45,861 nucleotides of DNA from DASZHJ01 sp035581425. GTDB taxonomy: Bacteria; Pseudomonadota; Alphaproteobacteria; ATCC43930; CGMCC-115725. Both the position numbers and the translations under genes were made by a program. The stretch is from positions 1 to 45,861 of the forward strand of contig DATJVP010000055.1 of NCBI GenBank assembly GCA_035581425.1, read 5' to 3'. The notes under the pieces are model-generated. The model searched no databases and was not told the DNA's origin. It worked only from the letters and a program-made list of their open reading frames with translations. Positions 28,723 to 38,644 of this stretch are shown one piece after another (within the stretch, counting starts at the first letter, position 1; every line of letters starts with the position of its first letter).

Positions 28723-29532
28723 ATGCGCGCGCCCGCATGCGTCCCACTGCGGCTCTCGATACTGCTGCTCCTGTTGCTCCCAGGCGTTGCCTGGAGCGAG
28801 GCGCTCGCGCCGGCGTTGCCGCCCGGGCTTGCGTCCGGCGGCGCTGCGGTGGTTGCCGAGGTCATCGACGGCGACAGCTTCGCGCTCGCAGACGGGCGGA
28901 CCGTGCGGCTCATCGGAATCCAGGCGCCGAAGCTGCCGAAAGGACGCGGCTTCGAGCCTTGGCCGCTCGCGGAGACAGCCAAAGCCGCACTCCAGGAGCT
29001 CGTGCGGGGGAAGCCTGTCACGCTCTATTTCGGTGGCACGCGGGAGGACCGCTATGGCCGCGTGCTGGCGCAAGCCGTGCGCGGCGACGGTCTCTGGATT
29101 GAGGGCGAACTCCTTCGCCGTGGCCTCGCGCGGGTCTATACCTTCGCCGACAATCGAGCGGCGGCTGCGGCGCTCTATGCTCTCGAGGGCGAAGCGCGTG
29201 CGGCGCGCCGCGGGATCTGGACAAATCCCTACTACAAACTGCTCACGCCCGAGGAGGCGCTTGGCCGCAGCGGCGGCAGGCTTGAGATTGTCGAGGGGCG
29301 GATCGTCTCGGCGGCGCGCGTCTCGGGCCAGGTCTTTCTGAATTTCGGCGCGGATTGGCACGCCGCCTTTACCGTGAGGCTCGATCGCTCGGCGCTCGCG
29401 CTCTTTCGCGCCGATGGCTTCGACCCGCTTGCACTCGAGGGCGAACTCGTGCGCGTACGCGGCTACATCCGCCGGGACCGAAACCGCGCCCTCATGGATG
29501 TGACCCACCCCGAGGCAATCGAGCGGCTCTGA
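28723..29532 (+). CDS. Exported staphylococcal-nuclease-like protein with altered active site
   Basis: A 269-residue protein with signal peptide (LSILLLLLLPGVAWSEA) and an SNase-like OB-fold domain (about 42-165). VIDGDSFALADG, VRLIGI, DRYGR and the GLARVYTF helix are conserved. Compared with staphylococcal nuclease, Asp21 (here Asp51), Arg35 (Arg62) and Arg87 (Arg113) are kept, but Asp40 and Glu43 are Gln67 and Lys70 (IQAPK). This removes a calcium ligand and the proposed general base. About 100 extra C-terminal residues form a second beta-rich domain. I recall similar APKLP forms in other alphaproteobacteria. It is probably a binding protein rather than a nuclease (inference). Confidence 0.85.
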   Translation: MRAPACVPLRLSILLLLLLPGVAWSEALAPALPPGLASGGAAVVAEVIDGDSFALADGRTVRLIGIQAPKLPKGRGFEPWPLAETAKAALQELVRGKPVTLYFGGTREDRYGRVLAQAVRGDGLWIEGELLRRGLARVYTFADNRAAAAALYALEGEARAARRGIWTNPYYKLLTPEEALGRSGGRLEIVEGRIVSAARVSGQVFLNFGADWHAAFTVRLDRSALALFRADGFDPLALEGELVRVRGYIRRDRNRALMDVTHPEAIERL

Positions 29533-29541
29533 GATCGGGGC

Positions 29542-31293
29542 TCAGGCGTTCGCGAGCGAGAGCGCTCGAATGGTGCCGGCGTTCACCCGCTCGCGCGGCA
29601 GCGCAATCCTGACCGTTGTACCCTCGCCGAGACGGCTTTCTAGCGTGAGAGTGCCGCCGTGGAGCTCGACGAGCCGCTTGGCCAGCGGAAGGCCGAGCCC
29701 CGTTCCCTCATGCGCCCGGTTCGGCGCGTTGTCGATCTGGACGAACGCTTCCAGCACCTTCCGCTGATCCGTCGAAGCGATGCCGACGCCGGTGTCGCGG
29801 ACCTCAAGCAGCAGCGCGCCCGCAGGATCTAGGCGCGCCTCGACGGTCACCTCGCCGCCAGCCGGCGTGTACTTGATCGCGTTCGAGAGCAGGTTGAGTA
29901 CGATCTGCGTCAGCCGCTTCCCGTCGGCTCGGAGCGAGAGTCCCTGCGGCACCGGCAGCAACCGCAGCCTTACATTCTCCTGCGCCGCGCGCGGCAGCAG
30001 CATCCGCACGCTGTCGTGCAGCAGCGCCGCGAGATCGACCGTCCTCTCCACCAGCGTAAGCCGGTCCGCATCGGCCTTGGTGAAGTCGAGAATGTCGTTG
30101 ATGAGACTCAGCAGATGCCGGCCGCTGTTGCGGATGTCCGCGGCGTAGCTCCGGTAGCGGGGATCGCCGATCGGGCCCATCGCCTCGGTCTCGATCAGGT
30201 CAGAGAAGCCGATGATGGCGTTGAGCGGTGTGCGCAGCTCGTGGCTCATATTGGCGAGGAAACGCGATTTGGCGACGCTCGCCTCCTCCGCGCGCGTCTT
30301 CTGCTGCGAGAGGTCGCGCGCGAGCTCGGCCAGGCGCGCGCCCTGCTGCTCCAGGCGAGCCTTTGTCGTTTCGAGCTCGGACACGGAATGGCGAAGCTGG
30401 GTCTCGCGCCGGCGCGCTTCCGTCAGGTCGGCATGGACCGCGCCGCCGCCTTCGTCGACGCCGGTGCGCTCGACCCGGAGTCGCGGGCCGTCGGAGCGGA
30501 CGCGCTGGAAGGTCCCGTTTTCGGTGACGAGCGCGACCCGCCCCGCCGTGAGCTTGGGGGCGATGCTCGAGCGATACTCGACGCGCGGCAAATCGATGCG
30601 CGCGATGTCGATCGGGCTCACGCGTCGTGGTGTCACCTCCGGCGCGGGGACGGTCATCCTATCTGCGTTCGCGGTGAGGAGGCGAAGCCGCACCTCGCGC
30701 TCGCGGCGGCGCCTTGCCTGCAATAACAGGCCTCCCATGAGCAGGGCGCCGAGCGGTGTCGCCAGGGCGAGCGGCAGAAATGATTGAAAGAAAAGCACCT
30801 TCGCTTCCGCAGCGTCTCCGGCGGTCGCAATCGGGATCGTGCAGGGGAGGACCAGAAGCCCACTCAGCATCAGGAGATGCCGGTAGCCGATTTGCTTTCC
30901 TCGGCCGTCGAGATTGAGGTGCAGCGCCAGCCCCAGCAGGCCGGCGGCGCCGATCCCCGCCGCGCCGGCGAGAGCATGGGCGTCTCCGAGATCGAGGCGG
31001 TAGAGGAACGCGCCCGCGCCGGCGATCAGGGTCGCGACGGGACCGCCGAAAAGCGCGCCCACGCCCACCACGGCCTTGCCTAGCTCGATCGAGGTGCCGA
31101 GCGGAGCTCGGATGGGCTGCGCAAGCATGAGGATGGCGATGAGGCCGAACACCGCGCCGACGAAGACGCTGGAAAGCAAGCGGGGCAGTCGCTCGGAGCG
31201 ATCTAGCAGCAACGCGTAAAGCATCGCGCCGATCGTGAAGAGGCCGATTTGGTAGGCAAGACCGGCGATGGTGGCGTCAAAGGCCGGAGACAC
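29542..31293 (-). CDS. Orphan membrane sensor histidine kinase (5TM-LYT sensor)
   Basis: A 583-residue kinase. Residues 10-195 form six hydrophobic helices with ALFGGPVATLIAGAGAFLYRL, the mark of the 5TMR-LYT sensor. A linker region and a coiled coil (about 290-340) follow. The HisKA domain has His351 in NMSHELRTPLNAIIGF. The ATPase domain has N-box LLSNAIKYTPAGG, G1 RDTGVGIA and G2 GTGLGLPLAKRL. There is no receiver domain and no response regulator gene next to it, so it is an orphan or acts with a distant partner. The signal is unknown. It is convergent with the SNase-like gene and downstream of the box operon on the same strand. Confidence 0.92.
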   Translation of the reverse strand: MSPAFDATIAGLAYQIGLFTIGAMLYALLLDRSERLPRLLSSVFVGAVFGLIAILMLAQPIRAPLGTSIELGKAVVGVGALFGGPVATLIAGAGAFLYRLDLGDAHALAGAAGIGAAGLLGLALHLNLDGRGKQIGYRHLLMLSGLLVLPCTIPIATAGDAAEAKVLFFQSFLPLALATPLGALLMGGLLLQARRRREREVRLRLLTANADRMTVPAPEVTPRRVSPIDIARIDLPRVEYRSSIAPKLTAGRVALVTENGTFQRVRSDGPRLRVERTGVDEGGGAVHADLTEARRRETQLRHSVSELETTKARLEQQGARLAELARDLSQQKTRAEEASVAKSRFLANMSHELRTPLNAIIGFSDLIETEAMGPIGDPRYRSYAADIRNSGRHLLSLINDILDFTKADADRLTLVERTVDLAALLHDSVRMLLPRAAQENVRLRLLPVPQGLSLRADGKRLTQIVLNLLSNAIKYTPAGGEVTVEARLDPAGALLLEVRDTGVGIASTDQRKVLEAFVQIDNAPNRAHEGTGLGLPLAKRLVELHGGTLTLESRLGEGTTVRIALPRERVNAGTIRALSLANA

Positions 31294-31352
31294 TAGCGCC
31301 TCTCGTTGGGCCCCCTCGGGCTTCGGGACCCGTCTTTCCCTGCAGCCTGGGG

Positions 31353-31388
31353 AACAATTCCTAAAATTTTATTAAAAGCAAAATATAT
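31353..31388. other. AT-rich patch between the box operon end and the kinase gene
   Basis: A 36-nt stretch is about 80% A+T, in strong contrast to its surroundings, inside the 141-nt gap between the reductase stop (31435) and the kinase start (31293). It includes AAAATTTTATTAAAAG and AAAATATAT. It probably holds the kinase promoter and/or the box operon end. I could not assign clean -35/-10 boxes or a terminator stem. Confidence 0.35.
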
Positions 31389-31434
31389 CGCCCTTTCAGA
31401 TCGATAGGCTGGAGCTCGAGCGCTGATGCAGCCC

Positions 31435-32703
31435 TCAGGCGAGGAGACTCGCGAAGTCGCTCCAACGCCTGAGCTTTTCGCGCGGACGCCCGTCTGAGGC
31501 GCGGGCGCGCTCGGCCCCGTCGATCGCGCGCCAGCCCGCGAAAGCCACTGGCTTGCGTTGCCGGGAAGTAAGCGCGGCGGCTAGCGCGGTGCTGCCGGGC
31601 TTGCCGGAGGCTGTTGTTTCCGCGAGCAGCCGGTCGGCGACGGCGTGCGCCTCGCTTCGGTTCGTGGGTATGGTGCCGCTGGGTCCGCGCTTCGCCCAGC
31701 CCACGACATAGAGGCCGCCTTCAATCCGCCCGCCCTCGTTCGGAAACCTTCCGTCTGCGGGTGCGAGGCCACCGCAGGAGAGACTCCGATAGCCGATGCA
31801 GGAGACGACGAGATCGGCTCGGAAGCTCGCGGTCTCGCCGGTTGGACTGTAGCCCTCATGGCTTGGGCGCTGCCGCTCGAAGACCGCCCGCTCGACACGG
31901 CTTCCGCCTTCGAAGCGCTGCGGCTTCAGGTGGAAGTCGAAATGGAGCCGGATCGGCTTCGCGCCATCCGAGACGGCGGAGAAGTGCTGGAGTAGCTTGA
32001 GGACGGCCGCATTGCCGCCCTCCAGCGGAACGACCGCGGGATCGACGATGGGGGACGCGCGCGCGAGGCTTCCGAGCTCTTCCAGTTCGAGCGGCGTGAA
32101 GTGCGCTTCGGCCGGGCCGCGGCGGCCGACGATGCGGATCTCTTCGAGCGGTGCCGCGGCGATTGCGGCCTCGATCGAGGGCGCGAGGTCGGAACGCGCC
32201 ATCTCTCCGCGCGATTTCGCGAGGACGCGCGCGACGTCGATCGCGACGTTGCCGTTGCCGATGACGATGACGGAGCGGACGCGGCCGAGATCCACCGGAA
32301 GATCGGCAGCATCGGGATGTCCGTTGATCCAGCGCGTGAAGGCGCCGGAGCCGAAAACGCCCGCGAGGTCCTCGCCGGGGATGCCGAGGCGGCGATCCTC
32401 CGGTGCGCCGGTCGCGACGATCACGGCGTCGTAGAGCTCTCTGAGCTCGGCCAGGCTCAGGTCGCGGCCAACCTCAACATTGCCGAAGAAGGCGACGTTG
32501 GGCCGGTTGAGCGCGCGCTCGAGCACGCGCTCCACGGCCTTCGTCCCCTGATGGTCCGGCGCTACACCTGCCCGCACGAGCCCGTAGGGCGTCGGCAGGC
32601 GCTCGATCACATCTATCGCGGCGTCGGGCGCGGCTCGGGCGAGCCGCTCGGCCGCATAGCAGCCCGCGGGGCCTGCGCCCACGATCGCGATTGCAAGCGG
32701 CAT
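31435..32703 (-). CDS. FprA/adrenodoxin-reductase-type NADPH:ferredoxin (flavodoxin) reductase
   Basis: A 422-residue FAD protein of the adrenodoxin reductase/FprA family. The FAD-binding motif is IVGAGPAGCYAAERL (7-21), followed by LPTPYGLVRAGVAPDHQGTK, the NADPH-binding VIGNGNVAIDVARVLA (147-162) and the C-terminal GWAKRGPSGTIPTNRSEA. No CxxCxxC cluster motif is present, so it is not BoxA, which carries ferredoxin-type clusters. The ATG at 32703 is 14 nt after the boxB stop, so it is cotranscribed with boxB, boxC and probably boxR. It likely feeds electrons from NADPH to a small carrier serving BoxB; the flavodoxin gene at 36804 is the obvious candidate. This is inference from position. Confidence 0.88.
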   Translation of the reverse strand: MPLAIAIVGAGPAGCYAAERLARAAPDAAIDVIERLPTPYGLVRAGVAPDHQGTKAVERVLERALNRPNVAFFGNVEVGRDLSLAELRELYDAVIVATGAPEDRRLGIPGEDLAGVFGSGAFTRWINGHPDAADLPVDLGRVRSVIVIGNGNVAIDVARVLAKSRGEMARSDLAPSIEAAIAAAPLEEIRIVGRRGPAEAHFTPLELEELGSLARASPIVDPAVVPLEGGNAAVLKLLQHFSAVSDGAKPIRLHFDFHLKPQRFEGGSRVERAVFERQRPSHEGYSPTGETASFRADLVVSCIGYRSLSCGGLAPADGRFPNEGGRIEGGLYVVGWAKRGPSGTIPTNRSEAHAVADRLLAETTASGKPGSTALAAALTSRQRKPVAFAGWRAIDGAERARASDGRPREKLRRWSDFASLLA

Positions 32704-32717
32704 CGCGGCTCTTCCGC

Positions 32718-34142
<1,425 letters not shown>

Positions 34143-34144
34143 CG

Positions 34145-35791
<1,647 letters not shown>

Positions 35792-35801
35792 CGGTCTCTC
35801 C

Positions 35802-36716
35802 TCAAGCGGCGGGCTTGGTGGCGATTGCGGCCTCGAGCGCGCGAAGGCTCGCCTCGATCGATTTCCCCGCGGTGTCGACGGTCGCATCGGCCTTGCTGTA
35901 GAGAACCTGGCGGCCCTCCAGGATCTTGCGGAGATCCTCCATCGCGGCCTCGTTCTCGGCCATGGGACGGAAATCGCCCTGCGCCACGACGCGGCTCATG
36001 TGCTCTTCAGGCCGCGCGGTGAGCCAAACGGTGAAGCAGGAAGCGAGCAGGAGATCGAAGGTGCCGGGCTCGGAGACGAGGCTCCCACCCGTCGCGATCA
36101 CTGCGCGATCCTGGGATTCGATTGCGCTCTCGAGCGCACGCCGCTCGTAGCGGCGATAGGCGCCCTGCCCATAGAGGTCGAAAAGCGTCGCGAGCGTCAT
36201 GCCGGAGATGCGCTCGATCTCTCGGTCGAGCTCGATGAAGGGGACCCCGAGCTTCTTGGCGAGCCGCGCGCCCAGCGTCGACTTGCCCGCGCCGCGAAGC
36301 CCGATTAGGGCAATGCGGTGCCGCCGCTCGCTCTCGACTGCTGCGCCGAAGGAGGCCGCAAGCAGGTTCCGCGCTTCTGCGAGCTCCCTCGGCTCGAGCC
36401 GCGCCAGCGACTGCACCAGGAGCGCGAGCTCCACGGGATGCTCGGGACCCTCGCGCACGAGATCCGCAAGCGGGAGCCCCATCGCCTGCGCCACCTGCCG
36501 CAGCAACACGATCGAGATGTTGCCGTGGCCGCTTTCGAGCTGGGCCAGATAGCGCTCGGAGACCTCGGAATCCCGTGCGAGAATTTTCCGCGTCATGCCC
36601 CGCCGCGCACGCGCCTCGCGGACGCGCTCGCCGAGCTGGCGCAGAAAATCCGCCTCACCGGTGCCGGCGGCGGGTCGCGCGAGGGTCGAAGGGAGGGAGG
36701 CTGGGTTTCCGGCCAT
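35802..36716 (-). CDS. boxR: BoxR-type transcriptional regulator (XRE HTH fused to shikimate kinase-like domain)
   Basis: About 304 residues. The N-terminal XRE helix-turn-helix (25-88) has MTRKILARDSEVSERYLAQLESG. The C-terminal shikimate-kinase-like domain (from about 133) has the P-loop GLRGAGKST (139-147) and FIELDREIERISGM. This fusion is that of BzdR/BoxR, which sense benzoyl-CoA and repress benzoate genes. ATG at 36716 is listed; ATG at 36728 is equally possible, while ATG at 36752 lies inside the likely -10 box and is unlikely. The gene is 10 nt upstream of boxC and divergent from the flavodoxin gene, with a shared operator region. Confidence 0.93.
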   Translation of the reverse strand: MAGNPASLPSTLARPAAGTGEADFLRQLGERVREARARRGMTRKILARDSEVSERYLAQLESGHGNISIVLLRQVAQAMGLPLADLVREGPEHPVELALLVQSLARLEPRELAEARNLLAASFGAAVESERRHRIALIGLRGAGKSTLGARLAKKLGVPFIELDREIERISGMTLATLFDLYGQGAYRRYERRALESAIESQDRAVIATGGSLVSEPGTFDLLLASCFTVWLTARPEEHMSRVVAQGDFRPMAENEAAMEDLRKILEGRQVLYSKADATVDTAGKSIEASLRALEAAIATKPAA

Positions 36717-36725
36717 ATGTATTAT
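36714..36725 (+). promoter_or_regulatory. boxR: Candidate BoxR operator, copy 1
   Basis: CATATGTATTAT. It is identical in 11 of 12 positions to the copy at 36744-36755, in direct orientation with a 30-bp period (about three helical turns). It overlaps the start of boxR. Direct repeats on one helix face suit cooperative binding by an XRE dimer. Confidence 0.55.
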
Positions 36726-36730
36726 CATGC

Positions 36731-36758
36731 TTGCTTGGTGCCTCATATGCATTATAGT
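36731..36758 (+). promoter_or_regulatory. Candidate sigma70 promoter of the flavodoxin gene
   Basis: TTGCTT (36731-36736), a 16-nt spacer, then TATAGT (36753-36758). The predicted transcript starts near 36765, leaving a leader of about 40 nt before the TTG start at 36804. Operator copy 2 overlaps the spacer and -10 box, so BoxR binding should block this promoter. Confidence 0.5.
36744..36755 (+). promoter_or_regulatory. boxR: Candidate BoxR operator, copy 2
   Basis: CATATGCATTAT. It contains TGCA, the core reported for BzdR/BoxR sites. It covers parts of both divergent -10 boxes (TATAAT on minus, TATAGT on plus), so one bound repressor could silence boxR-boxC-boxB and the flavodoxin together. 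Confidence 0.55.
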
Positions 36759-36779
36759 GACTTTTGAGGCGACGTCCAG
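36751..36779 (-). promoter_or_regulatory. boxR: Candidate boxR promoter
   Basis: On the minus strand there is a perfect TATAAT (36751-36756) with CTGGAC 17 nt upstream as a poor -35. Transcription would start near 36744, only 15-30 nt before the possible boxR start codons. It overlaps the oppositely directed flavodoxin promoter by four bases of the -10 element. Confidence 0.5.
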
Positions 36780-36803
36780 TGCCGGCGAGCGGGGGAGGGG
36801 TGG

Positions 36804-37277
36804 TTGGAAGGGACCTTGACGATCCTGGTGGGCACGATGACCGGTACTGCGGAGCTGGTGGCCGACGAGGTGAAGGAGGCCGCCAGTGCCGAGGGCATCG
36901 ACGCCGAGGTGCTCGCGATGGACAAACTCGCCCCGGTGGTCTTTGGGCGCGAGGGGCTGTTCCTCCTCTGCACCTCCACCTATGGGCAGGGCGACGTTCC
37001 CGACAACGCCCGCGATTTATTCGCCGCGCTTGAGGCGCAACGTCCCGACCTCAGCGCGGTCCGCTACGGCCTGATCGCCCTTGGCGACCGTACCTACGCG
37101 CAGACCTACTGCTTCGGCGGCAAGCGTTTCGACGAGCTCCTCACGGGTCTCGGCGCCGAGCGGATCGGCGAGCCGCTGTTCCACGACGCAAGCGCCGGAA
37201 CCATTCCCGAGGAAGTCGCCGTCGACTGGGTCCGCGACTGGATCGCGCAGCTTCGCCTGAAGCAGAAAGCGGCATGA
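36804..37277 (+). CDS. Flavodoxin (MioC-like)
   Basis: A 157-residue FMN protein. The phosphate loop is ILVGTMTGTAELVADE (7-22). STYGQGDVPDNA (near 58) and ALGDRTYAQTYCFGGKRFDELLTGLGAERIGE (near 92) are the two flavin-binding loops, as in short-chain MioC-type flavodoxins and flavodoxin domains of CPR-like proteins. The start is TTG at 36804, 5 nt after GGAGG. No reductase domain is attached. It is transcribed away from boxR with overlapping promoters and operator, so it is very likely coregulated with boxB. It is probably the electron carrier between the FprA-like reductase and BoxB (inference). Confidence 0.88.
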   Translation: MEGTLTILVGTMTGTAELVADEVKEAASAEGIDAEVLAMDKLAPVVFGREGLFLLCTSTYGQGDVPDNARDLFAALEAQRPDLSAVRYGLIALGDRTYAQTYCFGGKRFDELLTGLGAERIGEPLFHDASAGTIPEEVAVDWVRDWIAQLRLKQKAA

Positions 37278-37323
37278 ACTGAAGCGCGGCAGCAATCTCG
37301 ATAGTGATGGGACAATGCGCCCT

Positions 37324-37351
37324 GCGTCGAAGGACGCTCGGCATGTGTGCG
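37324..37351 (+). repeat. Short intergenic repeat, copy A
   Basis: 28 nt: GCGTCGAAGGACGC, two variable bases and a G, then GCATGTGTGCG. It matches 41534-41561 at 26 of 28 positions. The first half can fold as a small hairpin (GCGTC/GACGC, loop GAAG). It sits in the 171-nt gap before the acyltransferase gene. It is probably a genome-wide intergenic repeat. Confidence 0.6.
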
Positions 37352-37448
37352 ACATGCATCGAAGCAAATTCGCCTTTGCGTCCATGCTATCCCCCCGCGG
37401 TGCCCGAACCGGAACGCACGGTGTGATCACCGATGGCTCCTGACGGGA

Positions 37449-38519
37449 ATGCGCTCTAGCCCAAAGCCCCGCACCCCACTCGCTCGGCGCAACAACTTCG
37501 ACGCGCTGCGGCTCCTTGCGGCGGGTGCGGTGATTTTCTCGCATGCGTTCCTGCTTGCGACGGGCGAGGAGGCGCAGGAGCCGTTGATGCGGCTGACGGG
37601 CGGGCAGGCGATCCTCGGCATCGTCGGCGTCTTCGTGTTCTTCGTGATCAGCGGCTATCTCGTGACGCAAAGTTGGGAGGAGACGGGCTCGCTCGCGCGC
37701 TTTGCGGCGAAGCGCTCGCTCAGGCTCTATCCCGCGCTTGCGGCCTGCCTCCTCGTGCTCACCTTCGCTCTCGGACCCGCCGTTACCGCGCTCACCGCGG
37801 CGGATTATTTCGGAGATGCCAGCACCTGGGATTTCCTCGGTTGGAATCTGCTGCTTCACACCGATCACAACTCGCTGCCGGGCGTGCGCTTCACGGAGCT
37901 TGGGATCGGCAACATCGTCGATGGGCCGTTCTGGAGCCTGCCGGTCGAGGTCGCGATGTACGCGATGGTCGCGGCGTTGGGGCTGCTGCGGCTTATCCGG
38001 CTGTCGGTTCTCGCGGGGCTGATCGCGCTGGGCCTGGTCTGCCTCTGGTTCGACACAACCCGGTATTTCGAGTTCATCGGCAGTGTCGGCTGGATGCTCG
38101 GCTTCTTCGCGACGGGCATGGCGCTCTTCAAGCTTCGCGAGGGAGGCATCGTCGATGGGCGCTTGGCTCTCCTCGCGCTCGCCGCGCTCGCAGCGAGCGT
38201 GCCGCTTGGCGCCTTCATCCCGATGTTCCCGATCTGCGGCGGCTATCTCACGATCTACCTGGCGCTCCACCCGGGGATTCCGGCGATCCCCGCCGCACGC
38301 TTCGGCGATCTCTCTTACGGGCTCTACATCTACGGCTGGCCGGTCGAGCAGACCGTGCTCTACCTCCGTCCGGGGACGAGCCCGCTGACGCTCTTCGCGA
38401 TCGCACTCCCCGTGACGGCGGTGCTCGCCCTCCTCTCTTGGCACCTCTTGGAGAAGCGGGCGCTTCGCCTCAAGCCGCGGCGGCGCGGTAACCCGGCCTT
38501 GCAGACGCAGGCACTATAA
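37449..38519 (+). CDS. Acyltransferase family 3 (OafA/NodX-like) membrane protein
   Basis: A 356-residue integral membrane O-acyltransferase. It opens with NNFDALRLLAAGAVIFSHAF, including the family RxxA region and the catalytic His. VFVFFVISGYLVTQSW and LARFAAKRSLRLYPAL follow, then a series of about ten helices, with FWSLPVEVAMY near residue 160 and a terminal GDLSYGLYIYGWPVEQ. Such proteins acylate extracytoplasmic sugars or lipids. ATG at 37449 is chosen since the homologous part starts soon after; an in-frame ATG at 37347 adds 34 unconvincing residues that read through the intergenic repeat. It has no obvious role in benzoate catabolism and may be a recent insertion. Confidence 0.88.
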   Translation: MRSSPKPRTPLARRNNFDALRLLAAGAVIFSHAFLLATGEEAQEPLMRLTGGQAILGIVGVFVFFVISGYLVTQSWEETGSLARFAAKRSLRLYPALAACLLVLTFALGPAVTALTAADYFGDASTWDFLGWNLLLHTDHNSLPGVRFTELGIGNIVDGPFWSLPVEVAMYAMVAALGLLRLIRLSVLAGLIALGLVCLWFDTTRYFEFIGSVGWMLGFFATGMALFKLREGGIVDGRLALLALAALAASVPLGAFIPMFPICGGYLTIYLALHPGIPAIPAARFGDLSYGLYIYGWPVEQTVLYLRPGTSPLTLFAIALPVTAVLALLSWHLLEKRALRLKPRRRGNPALQTQAL

Positions 38520-38547
38520 AGCCTATTCGACGCGCCATATGCACCAT
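38506..38547 (+). promoter_or_regulatory. Candidate BoxR operator pair upstream of bclA
   Basis: CATATGCACCAT at 38536-38547 matches the boxR operator copy 2 at 10 of 12 positions. CGCAGGCACTAT at 38506-38517 matches at 8 of 12. The two have the same 30-bp period and direction as the pair upstream of boxR. The downstream copy ends 5 nt before a TTGACG -35 box. Confidence 0.5.
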
Positions 38548-38552
38548 ACTGC

Positions 38553-38582
38553 TTGACGACGGCCTTTCGCAGTGGGTACATC
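38553..38582 (+). promoter_or_regulatory. Candidate bclA promoter
   Basis: TTGACG (38553-38558), an 18-nt spacer, then TACATC (38577-38582). The -35 is good and the -10 is moderate. It would give a leader of about 55 nt carrying the hairpin at 38605-38624. Confidence 0.4.
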
Positions 38583-38604
38583 TGGGTGAAACTGCTGCAA
38601 AAAT

Positions 38605-38624
38605 CCGAGGCGACATCGCCTCGG
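38605..38624 (+). other. Hairpin in the bclA leader, next to the ribosome-binding site
   Basis: CCGAGGCG and CGCCTCGG form a perfect 8-bp stem with loop ACAT. It ends about 6 nt before the GGGAGG ribosome-binding site and 20 nt before the ATG at 38645. It could influence translation or mRNA stability. Confidence 0.5.
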
Positions 38625-38644
38625 GGGCGAGGGAGGTAGGTCCG

